Shown: positions 39,729 to 52,311 of the stretch, piece after piece | Numbering within the stretch: position 1 is the stretch's first letter | Layout: every line of letters starts with the position of its first letter | Source of the DNA: Entomortierella parvispora | Taxonomy: Eukaryota > Mortierellomycota > Mortierellomycetes > Mortierellales > Mortierellaceae | Direction of reading: 5' to 3' | Assembly (NCBI GenBank): GCA_963573315.1 | Contig: OY752146.1 | Coordinates: 248,001 to 312,000 of the forward strand | DNA length: 64,000 nt | The notes under the pieces: generated by a model | Database searches by the model: none | Seen by the model: only the letters and a program-made list of their open reading frames with translations | What the model was told of the DNA's origin: nothing | Translations under genes and position numbers: made by a program

Positions 39729-40094
39729 TTAATACGGGCCATCAACACAAGCATACGTAGCAGCACCGATGTTGCTCCGCCCTTCATGATCCACAAACTG
39801 GGCACTGTTGTCGTTGTCATTGCAATGGTAAGCACAACCAGCATCAGTGAAAAGTCGTACGTTGTATGCTCCAGTAGCTCTCACCGAGACCATATTTTTC
39901 TGGAAGAAAGCAGGCATTGCACAACAAGCCGCGTAAGGACAGGAGAATGTCTGGCAATTTCCACTGAAATTCCTGCCAGAGCATCCGTAAATTTCCAAGT
40001 TTGCCGCTTGTGCTTGAGCAGGTATGTGAGCTAGAAGCACCAGCATGCCTTGGAAAATCAAGGAGAACAGAGGCAGTTTCTTTGCACTCAACAT
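39729..40094 (-). CDS. Small secreted cysteine-rich protein
   Basis: The likely start is the Met at 40094 (MLSAKKLPLFSLIFQGMLV), giving 121 aa; an upstream Met at 40133 would disturb the signal peptide. Signal peptide with probable cleavage after AQAQA or QAA (about 29-31). The mature region has about nine Cys (YGCSG, GNCQTFSCPYAACC, DAGCAYHC, TYACV), suggesting a disulfide-stabilised fold. Such proteins in plant- or soil-associated fungi are often effector or antimicrobial candidates, but no specific function can be assigned. A TATA box at 40615-40623 and a donor-like gtaacc near 40357 suggest a spliced 5' leader. Confidence 0.65.
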   Translation of the reverse strand: MLSAKKLPLFSLIFQGMLVLLAHIPAQAQAANLEIYGCSGRNFSGNCQTFSCPYAACCAMPAFFQKNMVSVRATGAYNVRLFTDAGCAYHCNDNDNSAQFVDHEGRSNIGAATYACVDGPY

Positions 40095-40614
40095 TGTGTC
40101 AGAGTCTGATCGAGGACGATTTAAAAAAACCAAGGCAGGAAGTGGGGGTCTGGGAGTATTTTACGGGAGTGCTGCAAGGAGTGTTGCTGCGAACGTTCAA
40201 TAAGGTTCTACAAGGGTATACACAGGTGCTATACACGTAGTCCAAACGGAGAGTGTTGAAAACTGTGTGTGATGTGCAATATCTGATAAAATCGTTATTA
40301 ACGCAGTCCCTTCTGTACTGTTTGCAAGAATGATGTGAACATTATCGTGAGGTTACCTGCGATCTGCAAAGGTTCTTGCGAGGTTTTGTGATATGGGAAG
40401 TGGCGCTTCGTGCGGAGTTCTTGTGAAGGTTCGTGGGGCGGCTCTTGCGACGGTATTTGCTATGGCTCTACGAGGGAGATTGCTGGTGTGATGGTCCTTG
40501 AAATAGGAAAACGTTGCAGTAGTTGTTGCGAGCGTTCTGAGTGCTGTTACTAGTTCAGGAGCTTGAGGAAGGGTCAAATGTGTGTCTGTGAAGGATGTTG
40601 GTTAGGTGAGGCAT

Positions 40615-40623
40615 CTTTATATA
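40615..40623 (-). promoter_or_regulatory. TATA box, possibly for the cysteine-rich protein gene
   Basis: The minus strand reads tatataaag followed by a CA-rich leader (ccttcacagacacac). The first ATG in a good frame is 520 bp downstream. A donor (cag/gtaacc near 40357) and an acceptor-like cacacacag further down would allow a leader intron. Confidence 0.35.
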
Positions 40624-40639
40624 CTTGAAGAGAGCCATG

Positions 40640-42288
40640 AAAATAATCGAATGTAGAAAACAAATCAGAGGTACACCACTCCAGTTTGGGCAAGGAACAG
40701 ATCAAAAGCACACTGAGATGACGAGGAATACCAAACTAGATCAATGGGATACAGAGGGAAGAGAAGGAGGCTAAAGAAAGGACAGGCTGAAACATTAAGG
40801 GCACGCTGAGAATATAAAATAGGATGTTGGAGAAAGAGGTGGAAATGTTAAAAAAGAAAGGAAAATACTGGAAAGGGATACGAGATGAATAAGAGAGGGG
40901 AGGGAAAACGAGATGGACAAAGACAAGGGAAGGGGGAGAATGCATGAAAACGGAAGCGCTGGAAGAGGCAGGACGTTAGAACGAGAAAAAGAGGGAGGAG
41001 TGAGAAAAAGAGGGGAGTAGAAAGGGATGATTGAGGAGGAATGCTGAACAACAGATAGGATTTGGGGATATCCCAGCTTGTGCTAGTTGAGCGTTAATAT
41101 CGGCGTTGCTTTTAATCTTCAATGCCGACACTTTCTCTCCTCTTGAAGGGTGAATTTAGAACGCCAGGGTTAGTAGTAAAGGCTACGAGTTGCATTACCA
41201 TTAGCTACCATCATCAACTTTAAGGAATGTGAGTGGGACCAACAAAAATGAGAAGGAAGTGGGTGAATAGTGTCATAGAGGTCTGAAATAATCGAGGGGA
41301 TACAGAGAAGGAAAGAAAAAAGGGGAAGAAGGTAAACCACAAGATGAGGGGCACTCTGAAAACAGAGTTTGCTAGAAAAGGGGGTCATGCTGAAAATGCC
41401 GAAAAAAGGGTTCATAGAACGCAAAAAAGAGGGAGATGGAGGAGAGTGGCCGATAAGATACACAGAAAAAATGACTCGCGGGACAAGAAATGGAATACTG
41501 AAAAAAAATTACGATACACCGAGTAGATGGGAAAACAGAGCGGAAAGGCTTTGTGAGGTTCCTGCTAATGTTAATGTTGGCTAGTAAAAAATCATCTCCT
41601 GAGCATGGTACCAGGTGCGCTGGGTTTCTCTCGCCGAGGAGCATCGACCTAGTATCGTGAAATCGATAATCCCTGATTTTACTATGGTCGTGAAAAAACT
41701 CCCGATTCTCAGATCCCATTTCTCGTTCGAAGTTACCTTGAATGTCAGGAGAACATCCACTTTTAACGAGCGGCCCCTTTGAACAGCAATGTTCACTAGC
41801 AAAAAGTCAAGTAGAAAATACTAAATATAGGGGTCGAGGGGCCTGAGTTGGAGAGTCAGTTGGTGGCTCTCGGCTGAGTTCCTCCTGTACGCGGCGCCGA
41901 TACTCATATTAGTGAACAATTCTGTTGATCGCAAGGTCAATGGACATTGTGTCACCTGGGCGGGGTCGAAACGTTGGTTTTCGAGGATGCAGAGAAAGTG
42001 AAATACCCAGTGACGAAGGACGGTTGTTAGAAGCGTGATTATACTAGTATTGCTCGTGGGAGTTCGCAATAGAGAGGAAGTTCGATGTACTCCTATGAGA
42101 AAATAATGGAAGATCATGGCGAAGCCAGGGGTAGGCTATTCCCGGCACAGCAGTTGTGTAAGCGATTTTCTTTTTTCAGAGGGTTGTGTTACCTCAATGC
42201 AGAATGGTAAACGAGAAACGGGAAAAGATGGACAAAGCACAGGAATCAATTCTCAAACACCAAGATGCATGTGTATTATAGATTTTGG

Positions 42289-42319
<31 letters not shown>

Positions 42320-42340
42320 ATATAGTACAACTGATCATTC
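40640..42340. other. Noncoding, purine-rich
   Basis: The plus strand is strongly purine-rich (gagaagga-type) over about 40640-41080 and again near 41280-41510. No gene is supported. An AG dinucleotide repeat occupies about 42297-42319 just 3' of the FUSC-like gene. Confidence 0.4.
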
Positions 42341-45300
42341 CTAATCCTGCTTTTGATGCTGCTTCCGATGCTGCTGCTGCTGCTGCTGCTGAGCGACTGT
42401 GGGGATCAAGTGAAGGGGCAACGGCGCCTGGGCTACGAGGTCTGTCCCGAATGGCGTCACAACCGCCACAGGAACCGGCATTGTGCTACTGTCTCCACTG
42501 CCGTCAGCCATGTTGACGCCCCGTTCAGTGAATTGGGCCGAGTTTGCGCTTGCAGGTGACCGCGCAGACAAGTCATGTTCATGATGTCCACGGGAGGGGC
42601 GCTTCTGATTCTGGTGCTGGTGCTGGTGATGGTGATGGTGTTGGTGAGAAGATGACTCTACTTTTTTTCCGGAATTCGATCTCGCAAGGACTGTCGCAGC
42701 AGCAGCTGCTGCGGGAGTACTGGTTGCATGTCCAACGGGGACTTGGACGTGACCCGGAACCACAGTCACCCCCACCAACGGAGAAGTAGGCACCTCGACC
42801 AAGCGCTGTCCACTCGCCTCCTGTGCCGTCTCGACCGCCTCCTTATAGCGCAATGAATGTCGGCCCCCAAGACCACTGCCTCCCAGCAGCAAGTTTTCAT
42901 CTATCAACAGAAGGGGCGAAGTAGGAGGTCGCGCCGCATGTGGAGCCTTGCTGATCACTCCTGACTTGGTGCCTGAAGGGATGGCCAGAGAAGATGACCC
43001 CGCGGAGGTGACAGGAGGCGTTGATATTGGGATATCAATATGGAGTCCGCGCGCCAGGGGATGAGCGTTCAACACCTCGCCTGAGCCTGTGCTCTTCTGA
43101 CGACCCAATGCTGGTTTCCCAACCGATGGATCACGGACAGCACCATCCTTGGCAGCCAACAACAAAAGCTTTTGATGTTGCTCCTGGATTTGTCGTTCCA
43201 ATGCTTCCTTTTGAGCTGCCATTTCCTTGAGCTGACGCTGGAGAGAGAGCTCCCTTTCTGTAGGAGCAACAGGTTCCTCAACGTCATTATCATATCGGGC
43301 TTCTACATCGGAGGCTTCTACATCGGAGGCTTGGTAAGATTGGCCAGTTCGGAGAGCGCGGCGATTCCGTTGAGCATGCTGCTGTTGGAGAAGGCGTTCA
43401 TGAAGATACTGTCTTTGCTGGGGATTTGAACCTGAGGTGCTGAGTCCTGTATGAAGAGCTCCCAGTCCGAGTCCTGGAGACAAGGGTGATCCAAAAGCTC
43501 CAGCTCCTGTACCGGCCGTCGCGGGGTTGGTCATATTGACATTGACCATTCCTGCAGGCAGGCCTGGAACGGAGCTCAAACTTCCACCTCTTAGACTGCC
43601 GCCCAAACCTGCATGCTGAGAATAGTGCGTTTGAGAAAGAGTGCCCCCGGGGGTGTTTATCGTTGTTGTTGTCGGCAAGACATCCTCAGCCCCTGTCTGA
43701 GCTGCATCTGGCACTGCTCCTGTTCCAGTACACAGATTGGCAGGCATGTGAAGTGGCTCCGTTGCTTGTCCGAGTCCATAAGAGTATTGGTCTCCCGAAG
43801 ACACCAGAGTCACTCCCACGATGGGCTTGATTAAAATTGCCAAAAGTTCTGATAAAAAAAACAGAGAATAGGTTAGTGGACTAAATCATTCACACACACA
43901 CACACACACACACAAAAAGACACTTACCAAGCTCTTCAATGACCTCTTCGAGAGCGGAGGAAAACGCGTAGTAATAAATATAGGTATAATGGTCTTCTCC
44001 AGTCTCGGCTTGGCGTGCGGCAATCGCCTCTCGGACATTATAAATCACCCTAAGACGTGCCATGCGCGCTGACGGCAGGTAGGGTGGCAAAGGCGACTTT
44101 GAAGCCAAGGACGAAGACAGGACACTAAAATACAGCAAAAGTGCTCCCACCTACAAAAAAACAAGAGTTCAACCGAGTCAGCGCGTCAGGAGCCTAGACA
44201 ATGATATTCACAGACCAAATCATCTCACAAGCAGCCTTACCATATCGCGGCGGTAATAGTTCATGGGCCCCGTTACCAGATCTCGTACCTCGGGCGACAG
44301 CAATTGCGCCGCCATTCGCATCGATACCATCCTGTCCAAAATGTTTTGGCAGCACTGGATAATCTGCTTGTACAGCTTCATCGGGAAGTCTTCTTTTAGA
44401 CGCGGCTCTGAACCAGAAAGTTCCAACAGTTCCAGAATCTTGATGAGCTTTGTCTGCAACTGATGTTCCACATGCTGGAAAGCCAGACGATCAGGATCAA
44501 TCTGGTTGCGGATATCGTCGACTTGGTGCGCCAGTCCGTTACGAGCAGCCACCTTGTTCCTGTCTGAATCACCATCGTTGTTCTCTGTCCCCAGTGATGC
44601 ATTGAGTCGTCTTGCACGACTCTCACGCTTTCGTCTTCGCGATTCCTGACTTTCTTTCTCCGCGCGCTCCACAAACGAGTCTTTGAAGGGGTCCGGTTGC
44701 TCTGCATATTTGAGACGAGCTTCCTCATCTTCCTCTTCCTCCAATGAGTACCCGTCGTCGACATCCTCTGCAACGACAATGTTCTTATGGCTCTGTTCAG
44801 TCTCTGGAGGATCCTCCAGCAAAAACTTGTTGATAATTTCCGCAAAAAGCACACCTTGACGGCCAATGAGGATCGCAATTTCTTTCCGAAGCTGACGACG
44901 CGCCAGGATTGGCCACAGGAAGGTATTCATGATGACAGAGACGATAATTCCTATGATCACCGTTACTGCACGCTTGTAGCACACCTCGTAGATGGTCTCT
45001 GAAGACCTGCCCTCATACATGATGAAGGTAATAGAGGAGTACGATAGCAACATGATAATACCAAGCTTGGGATGGCTCGTCTCCAGAATCAAAAAGATAC
45101 CAACAAAGGCTAGAGAGATAAAATTGATCCGCTGGTCAGTTTATCATTGAGAAATAACAATTTCGTCCATTTCAATAGGATGTTGTTCTTACAGATAATA
45201 AGCATCATGGCACAAATGACCCACGGGTTCTTGGGAAGCACCAAGAACGTCAACAACGCCCAGAGTGTTCCTGCTAGTGTGCCACCAATACGCATCGCAC

Positions 45301-48300
45301 AAACGCTAAAGGTAGCACCAACAGTCGGCGAGAGAACGGCCATGACAGTCATCATGGCCCACTGTCCACGGTCAGTTGCCAAGGCTACACTGTTCCACTG
45401 AAGCCACGACCAAAGACCAATAAAGGTCAGAGCCACTGCCATCTTGAATCCAAACTTGAACTCTTCTGATTTGAATGGCTGCAAAAACTCCCACACCTTG
45501 TAACGCCAGGTTTTCGGCTTGCGGACATTGACAAAGATCGTTCGGGTTGGGGGGTTCGGTGTTGCCTTCTTTTCGGAAGACTCTTCAGAGTCAGAATCGC
45601 GGGCATTTCGACTAAACGCTGCAAAGAGACTCTGAGTCCTCGATTTGATCCTGGACCGGTCTTCACTTTGAGGTCGGGAAGATTGGCTTGTTCCTTCACT
45701 GTAGGAAGAATGAACACTGTCGTCCTGTGATTTGCCTCTGCTGGCCACAGCAGTTGAATCGGACGCATGCTGGGCATCCATCAATGCGGGAGAGGTGCTA
45801 CTGGTAAACGAAGGATAGCGATCCTGATGCGTCGATGATCGTGCAGCGAAGATGGTCTCGCGTCGTTTTCCAGAGCTGCTCGACCCCGAACCTCCAAACA
45901 GGTCTAAATCAGGCGGCGCAGTGTTGTGGGATTTCACGACGTTCAACTTTGGCAAAAGCTCCACCTGATTCGAGTTTTCAAAATATTGGAGATCCTGCTT
46001 TCCTCTTCGTTTCAGGGACCCAAACTCGGGAATGTCGACAACGGTGTACTTTTGAAGACCTTTGCCACCTTCAAAGGCAACATGAGGTGAACGAGCTTCG
46101 TCCAATTCAGTCCCCAAAACCTCCTCGGTTCCCATGGCGCTTGGATCTCCAAGATCAACGGGCCTTGGAGATACCTCATGATCCGACGAGCGGTTTCGGC
46201 TGCGGTCCGCTATCGTGGTCAGGGCAATATCTTCATTACTGTAATGGCGGCGAGCTTGAGATCTAGTCCAATCGCCCTCCACAGGTCCATGTGAGCTGGA
46301 CCGCGATCGACCTCCACTGGCATGCTTGAGTACTCCTTTCACGCGGCGTTCATTGTGGTGGGGGTCACGAGTGAATTGTCCGCCCAAGCCTTGTTCTAGA
46401 TCTGGATTCTTTCCACCTCGATGGATCATTGCCGAGAGAGTAACCGACCGACGAAGGGGAGGCAAATCCCACGTTTCTGAATGTCTTCTCCGGTGCTTCC
46501 TCTCTGTCGCCATGGTCTCTGCCGCCGCTGCTTTTTCGGCCGCAACTTTTGCGGCTTTGGCTTCTACCACGGCTTTTTCTTCCTCCACCGTCCTTGGCTG
46601 ACGATGCTCTAGGTTTTTTGTCGTGTTCAAGATCACGGCGTTGTGGCCTTCACTTGTCTTGACCTGCGTATAGTTGCCCCAAGCGAACCAGTGCCAGAAA
46701 TTACCCATCACCTTGGGCCACCAGAGTTGCTTCCGTCTCTTTGTTCGTCCTTCTTCCTCCAGGGACTCGCGTGATTTCTCATCCAGTTCCTCGATATACG
46801 TTCCAAGGCGCAGCAACTCCCGTGCAATCTCCCGAAGCGCAAACAAAAAGAAAAAGATCAAAAAGATTTCTTCTCTAGGTCCGACATCCAGAGTCGGATG
46901 GGTCGAAATAAAATCCCGAAGTCCTTTGGCCTCTGCTTCGTCAAAGATCTCGAGTTCCTGGGTCAGATATTGAACATACGACATTCCCACAGGCAACACA
47001 AACTCGTCCTCCTCTACAACACCAGACGACGTCGTACTCCTCTGTAGGTTTGCATGCAAAAACCTGTTTGGGTGGACCGTATCGGCAGGGATTCGAGACT
47101 TTGATGCCTTTGCTTTCTTTTCCATGCCAGTCTTGATTGCCTCTGCGTACTCCATGTCTTCTTTGGTCAAATGACTAGGTTGGACTCCCACAATGACTTT
47201 GAGGCGATCAAGGACACTCGACTTTTCCAGCGATTTTTGAGCCATCTCACCCTCCGACGAAGCTCCTGAAGGGTGAGTCGAAAGGTTTGCGCCGGCGGAT
47301 GCTGCCTTTTCCTCTTCAGCAAGTCGGATTTCTGCCGCCTTGACAGCTGCAGTGCGCTGAGCATCTCTTCGGCGGAGTCGTTCCAATCGATCCTGCTCCA
47401 CATCCATTCCGGCTACTAGTTCTCGTTCCATCGCCACCATGACGCGAGAGCAAGTGTCGCTCAGTCGCTGAAGGGGATCTCGAACAATATCCAGAAAAGA
47501 CATGAACAGCTTTCTATCACCGAAAGCAACCTCTTTGGGTGGGATCGCCCTCGCCGCCGCCTCTGCCTGTTGCTCTCTCTCCTGCGCTTCCTGGGCTGCC
47601 TTTGCCAGCTTTTCCGCTTGCTTGCGCTCTCGCTTGACTTCTTTTTCCCGATTCTTCTTATAGGCCTCGGCGGCTTTCCGAAGGCGGGACTCAGACAAAC
47701 GGGCATCACCCTGGTGGTCGAATCCAAGATGAGTCGGAAGTGTTGCAAAGTGGGAATCTTCAAGAGGGATGCCTGGGAGCATTTCAACAGAGGGATTGAC
47801 GCTTGCACTCTCGTCCTTTCTCCTCTTTCCATGACCCAATTTGAATCCAGCTTTCAGGGACGCGGGTCGATTCTTGGATTTCATTCTGGATCCGGAGCGT
47901 ACCGAGAACAATGACTTGAAACTCTTGACAGTGTCCAGATTGTGCTCCTCGTGGATAGAGTTTGCTCTTGACGAGAAAGGGCTGGTCATACTTGAGGGGG
48001 TTTCTGTACCTTCGCCCAAACCATTCTGGTGCATGGATATTGATCCTTTGGACTTGTGGCTCTGGTGGTGTCCAAAGATACTAAAGACACCTCGGCCAGT
48101 AGGTGATGGAGGTGCTGTGGCAACTCCGCCCCGCTGAAACTGAAAAGACTGTTGCAACTGCTCCTTTTGTTGACGCTGCACATTCTGCTGCCGGGCCTTC
48201 AGTGCCGCCTGTGTCGAGTTTTCTGCTCTCTTGAGCAACTGGCGGATTCGACGCAACTCGGCTGCGCTTCCTCGCCTTTGGATTCGTTTGTGGTGGGTAA

Positions 48301-50700
48301 CGTGTTCGTCCTCGCTGGTGGGGCTCTCGGCAAGATGCGACTTTCTGCGGTGATGATGACGATGGCGGTCGTGAGGTCCGGCTCCGCGATTCTTGGGGTC
48401 TGTTCCGTCTTCTTGGCTGAGAGCGGTCGAGCTTCCAAAATAATCACTCCTACTATCCTGTTTGGCACCCAAAGGACTCTGATCACTTTCAGACTCACTT
48501 TCGCTGTCGCTTTCGCTACTGCTTCCACTGGTGTAATACGATTCGCCTCCGCTCTGGGTCAAGAGATCCTCGTCATCTCGGTCTGGATGACCCAACATCA
48601 ACAAACGCTCATTCTGGACAACCAGACTCATGGATCCAAGATGTCGCATCAGGGCGGAAAGGATCACCCGAACTTCCTTGTAGTCGGCTGGGTTGTTTAA
48701 CGAATAAGTGACCTCGTACCGAGCTTCTCTGTAAGCGCTGAACAATTTTTTCTGAGCCATGCGGACTTCGGCCTGCGCTTTGTCAATCGCGGACTTTGGC
48801 AGGGCAATGGTCTTGTGGTTGAGCAGAAATGAGCGCGTGCTGAGATTCAAGAGCGCCCTAGACGTATCCAGTGATTCATTCAAGGCTCGCCTATCGCGGA
48901 TTTCAAGAGCGGGCTGTTGGTTAATAGGGCATGGGGCATGGGGCAAGGGGAAATGGAGGGGATATGTGACAATCTGGCGGAACAATGCGCATGCATAAAG
49001 CGCAAAATCATGAGTCATAAGGACGGACAATGAACTTACCCGAGGCCTTCACTGGCGGTTTCGGGCCAAACAAGCACGCTCACGACCAAACAGATGGCTA
49101 CTCCAAGCATCAAGGGACCCATGAGATACCAGAAATCGGCGTTGAAGTTAAAGTGCAGGTTGGTGTGGCTCACTGTTAGAGCAAAGATGCCGGTAATGGT
49201 ATAGATGATGAAGGTGCAGTTCAGCTTTGCATAACGCGCCTTGTATGTGGTCATGATCCAGACTCCAAGAAAAAACCAAACGGCGCTGATAGCCCATGCC
49301 GAGTTGTTCCCTTCTGCAAGGTATCTCCGATTAAAAGCGGCGAGAGCGATCTGACAGGGAAGAATCCACAGGGCGGCTAGAAAGCCTCCGAGGACACTGA
49401 AGAGAGTGACCTCGAGCTGGGATCCAACTGTGCGGGCAGGATGCATAAAGACCACGGCGACATTGGCAAGGTAAGGAGTCGGGCCCAGGACGTTGCTGAT
49501 CTGAGGGACGAGAGCCATGACTGAGGCAATGTAAAGGGCGACGAGGAACTTGATGTGCCGCTTGATGACTCTGGTGGAGAAATGATTCGTGAACTGCTTC
49601 CAGGCGGAGGGAGGCGGAGGTGGCGGAGGTGCAAACGGGACCGAGTTGGTGCTATTGATGGACTCTATGGAGGGAGGGCGGGAGACGGTCATGCGATGGC
49701 TGGTGCGGTCGTGGTCGACTGAGGACCGAGCGCTCTTTGGACGGAGGTCCGGAGACGGATCAAAGATGGCCATGTCAAAGAACCTATCAGGAAACGAAAA
49801 ACAAGGCCAGCAAAAAAGATGTGGGAGATGAACAGTGAGCATTTGTGCGTTCGTTGACTTTGGGGTTGCACAAACGTCCGTTTTAGCCGGACCCTTTTTC
49901 TTTTTCTTTTTTTTTCCCTCTCTTTATGCTGTTCGACAGACAATCGCTTCTTACCCTAGTTTCTGGCGCGGATCGGCTCCGTCATTGACTCCCGTGTTGG
50001 CGCCAGAGGGGACAGGCCCAGGCTGCATGTGCGATATGCTCGACCGACGAGAATGCGTGACTGAGAGGGGGTAGGTCGACCGAGGCGCATGGTGATGCGT
50101 GTGGTAGTGGCTCGAGTGCAGCGAAGAAGGGGCCGTTACTGTGTGTCCTCCCCCTGTCGTTGCCGTTGCCGCTGCCGTTGCCGTTGTAGTTGTTGTCGTT
50201 GCTGTTGATGCGGGTGTAAACTGAAGCCCTCCGTTGCCGTTGCTGGGAGTAGTGGGATTCGACGCTGTCAAAGAAATGGCAGGCACAAGAGTCAGCGACG
50301 GCACATTCAATGGAGTCGAGGGCTCGGAATTGGCCTGGCGACGGAGACGGTATGCGCTTGTGGACTTTGACCGCTTCCTCTTTTGCTGTTGTCCTGCAGG
50401 GCTCTGTCGAGGAGAGCTGCTGGCCGAGTGGGGGGCAGAGCTGTTGTTGGGGAGGAGCGAAAAGTAGAGGGAGGGTGGAGGGGGCATGGGGATGGACATT
50501 GCCTGATGGCCATTGCCACGAGGAATTGCACTGGAACGAGAAGAGGACGAGTAGGCATGGTGGATCGAGTCCAAGGAATGGCGCTTTGGGTTGGGAGGGG
50601 AGAGGAGCCCGTTGCGTTTGGACGAGGAGGGAATGTCCTTGTCGCTGGAGCTATCCTTGGCCTTGTCCCGACGAAGGCGGTTCGAGGACGAGAAGGGCAT
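42341..50700 (-). CDS. Giant FUSC/ArAE-type (fusaric-acid-resistance-like) membrane protein
   Basis: Six exons with matching phases: 50700-49955, 49783-49040, 48890-45193, 45109-44241, 44150-43928 and 43848-42341, giving about 2595 aa. The start is MPFSSSNRLRRDKAKD. Residues 1-320 are disordered Ser/Pro/Thr-rich. A first block of hydrophobic helices (about 330-495, with QISNVLGPTPYLANVAVVF and VLVWPETASEGL) is typical of the fungal ArAE_2_N/FUSC-like proteins. A long charged cytosolic region follows, interrupted by a hydrophobic stretch (EEIFLIFFFLFALREIA). A second FUSC-like helix block (about 1610-1830: GFKMAVALTFIGLW, VMAVLSPTVGATF, MRIGGTLAGTLWALL) leads into a DUF2421-like cytosolic part. 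The tail ends in polyGln. Family members are proposed transporters of aromatic acids or stress tolerance factors; here that is inference. Confidence 0.85.
42365..42392 (-). repeat. Trinucleotide repeat encoding polyglutamine
   Basis: CTG/GCT triplets on the plus strand (CAG on the coding strand) encode a Gln run in the last 20 residues of the FUSC-like protein. Length variation between strains is likely. Confidence 0.7.
43891..43914. repeat. CA dinucleotide microsatellite in an intron
   Basis: About twelve CA units lie within the last intron of the FUSC-like gene. Confidence 0.9.
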
Positions 50701-51574
50701 GATGTGGAGGAATGGAATGGAATGCAAGGGTGGAGCGAGTTGATTAAAGGAAAGAAAGAAAGAAAGAGAGAAAGAGAAAGAGAGAGCAGATGCTAGGGGG
50801 TCATTGGTCTGCCCATTTCCACAGGGATGGGGGATGGGGGGGGGATGAAGGGATGCAAGAAAGCAAGAAAGGAATGGGATGAGGCGAGGAACAAGAAAGT
50901 GTAGAGAGACAAGCAGCAAGGAGAAGGGTCAAAGCAAAAGTGTCACACTTTGAGTTCAAGTGTTCTTTTTGTCACCCCGACAACGGTCTCTGCTGCCCTG
51001 TTTCACCCTCTTTGGCTGCCCTCTTTCTCCACTCTCTCTCCTCTCTCCGCTTGCCTTTCTTTTCTGTCCTCTGTGGGGTGGTGCACTGTCCAGGTTGCAC
51101 ACAACAGCAGCAGGAGATTGTCTTTTTATTCTTTATTCTTTGTTCTCGCTTCCCTTTCTTTCTTTCTGGCTGTCCTCTGTGGAGTGCACTGTCCAGGTTG
51201 TGCACAACAGCAACAGCAGCACAGAGAGATGGATGATTGTCTTTTTTATTCTTGTTCTTTTTTTTATTCTTGTTCCTGCTCTTGTTCACTCTCTCCACTT
51301 CTCTTTCTCCCCTTCTCTCTCTTCCCTTCTTTCTGTTCTGTCCTCGTTCCTTTTTTATTCCTGTTCTTTTTTTATTCTTGTTCTTGTTCGTTTTTGTTCT
51401 TGTTCTTGTTCTTGTTCTTGTTTTTGTTCTTGTTTTTGTTCTTGTTCTTGTTCTTGTTCTTACTCAAGCATAACAGATGGATGATCGTCTCTTGTCTATC
51501 TCTCCTCTTGTTCTTTTTTTATTCTTTACTCCCATCAACCCCCCATTACAATAACACCACGACTCTTTCTCTCT
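50701..51574. other. Intergenic region with hexamer tract and duplicated block
   Basis: The region contains a ttcttgttc-type tract (about 51235-51470). A block of about 70 bp is duplicated: ctgtcctctgtgg-gtgcactgtccaggtt near 51066-51135 and again near 51169-51250. Plus-strand frames through it are low-complexity Ser/Leu/Phe artefacts. It must contain the FUSC-like gene promoter. Confidence 0.5.
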
Positions 51575-51934
51575 TTACTCGGGAACTGGATACACCACCA
51601 CAGTAATGTTGTCCGACGGATTGCCATGCGTCAGTACGGGGCTGTGCGTCGTCGAGATCCACCGCAACCTCTGAGTCCCACCCGTGTCCTCCACTCGGAC
51701 AGAGACGGAGTACCTGCTTGCGGGGTTGACCATCCGTGAATCATATGGGATCTTGAATGCGATCGGAAACGGTCTCCCTCGAGGCCCGGTGTGGATCACT
51801 TGGCCTCCAATCGACAAGGACCCGCGGTCCTGCAGACTCACATCCAACAGATGCACCGTGATCTTGGAGTTGGGTCCCGTACTCCCGCCAGGGCTTGACG
51901 AGACGACTTTGCCATTGAACGTTGTACTAGGCAT
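51575..51934 (-). CDS. YbaY/YscW-like beta-sandwich domain protein
   Basis: A 119-aa intronless frame. From residue 23 it reads KITVHLLDVSLQDRGSL, then GQVIHTGPRGRPFPIAFKIP, MVNPASRYSVSVRVED and RLRWISTTHSPVLTHGNP. This matches the pattern of the YbaY/YscW lipoprotein family (Pfam YscW as I recall it): V-V-L-D-S-D, a G-PIPF-L-YD strand, Y-V-A-I-G-L, then T-PVLT-G. In bacteria these are small outer-membrane-associated lipoproteins or secretion chaperones. Here there is no signal peptide or lipobox, so the product is probably cytosolic. Origin by transfer from bacteria is likely but must be ancient if widely shared in related fungi. Function in fungi is unknown. It shares a divergent upstream region with the gene at 52312. 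Confidence 0.75.
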   Translation of the reverse strand: MPSTTFNGKVVSSSPGGSTGPNSKITVHLLDVSLQDRGSLSIGGQVIHTGPRGRPFPIAFKIPYDSRMVNPASRYSVSVRVEDTGGTQRLRWISTTHSPVLTHGNPSDNITVVVYPVPE

Positions 51935-52311
51935 AATGTTGTTGTTGTTGTGGTTGTTGTTGTTGTCGATTTTGCTGTTGTTGCTGTTGCTGTTATGGCA
52001 TTAGTCAAAGAGCTCTATGCAAGGGATTACCGTTGCAAAAAGGAGGAGTGAGAATCGAAGAGACGAAAAAGAAAAAGGACACCCCGCAATTTGGTGGCGC
52101 ACATGGACCGTTCATTCGCAGTCACGCCTTTTTTTTTTTTATCCAGCGAGTCGTATCGTGGTGAGACCGCGAGAACTTTTTTTTTTTGGTTCTCCCGCCA
52201 TCGCAATCTTCTCTCTCTCTCTCTTCACAGGCCATCCTCTTCTTTTTTTTTCTTCACCCACAACCCAACTCCAGACTTTACACACACACAGACACAAACA
52301 AACACTTCATC
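51935..52311. promoter_or_regulatory. Bidirectional promoter region
   Basis: This 377-bp segment separates the divergent YbaY-like gene and the disordered-protein gene. It starts with a (TTG)n-like tract (about 51940-51995), giving a CAA-rich leader for the minus-strand gene. It also holds T-runs near 52129 and 52178 and a CT-rich then ACA-rich leader before the ATG at 52312. Confidence 0.5.

Noticed and set aside
43021-48998. Multiple plus-strand frames of 70-180 aa
   Set aside because: They are antisense shadows of the FUSC-like exons.
50950-51606. 218-aa plus-strand frame rich in Phe/Leu/Ser
   Set aside because: It is a low-complexity translation of CT and TTGTTC tracts with no start context.
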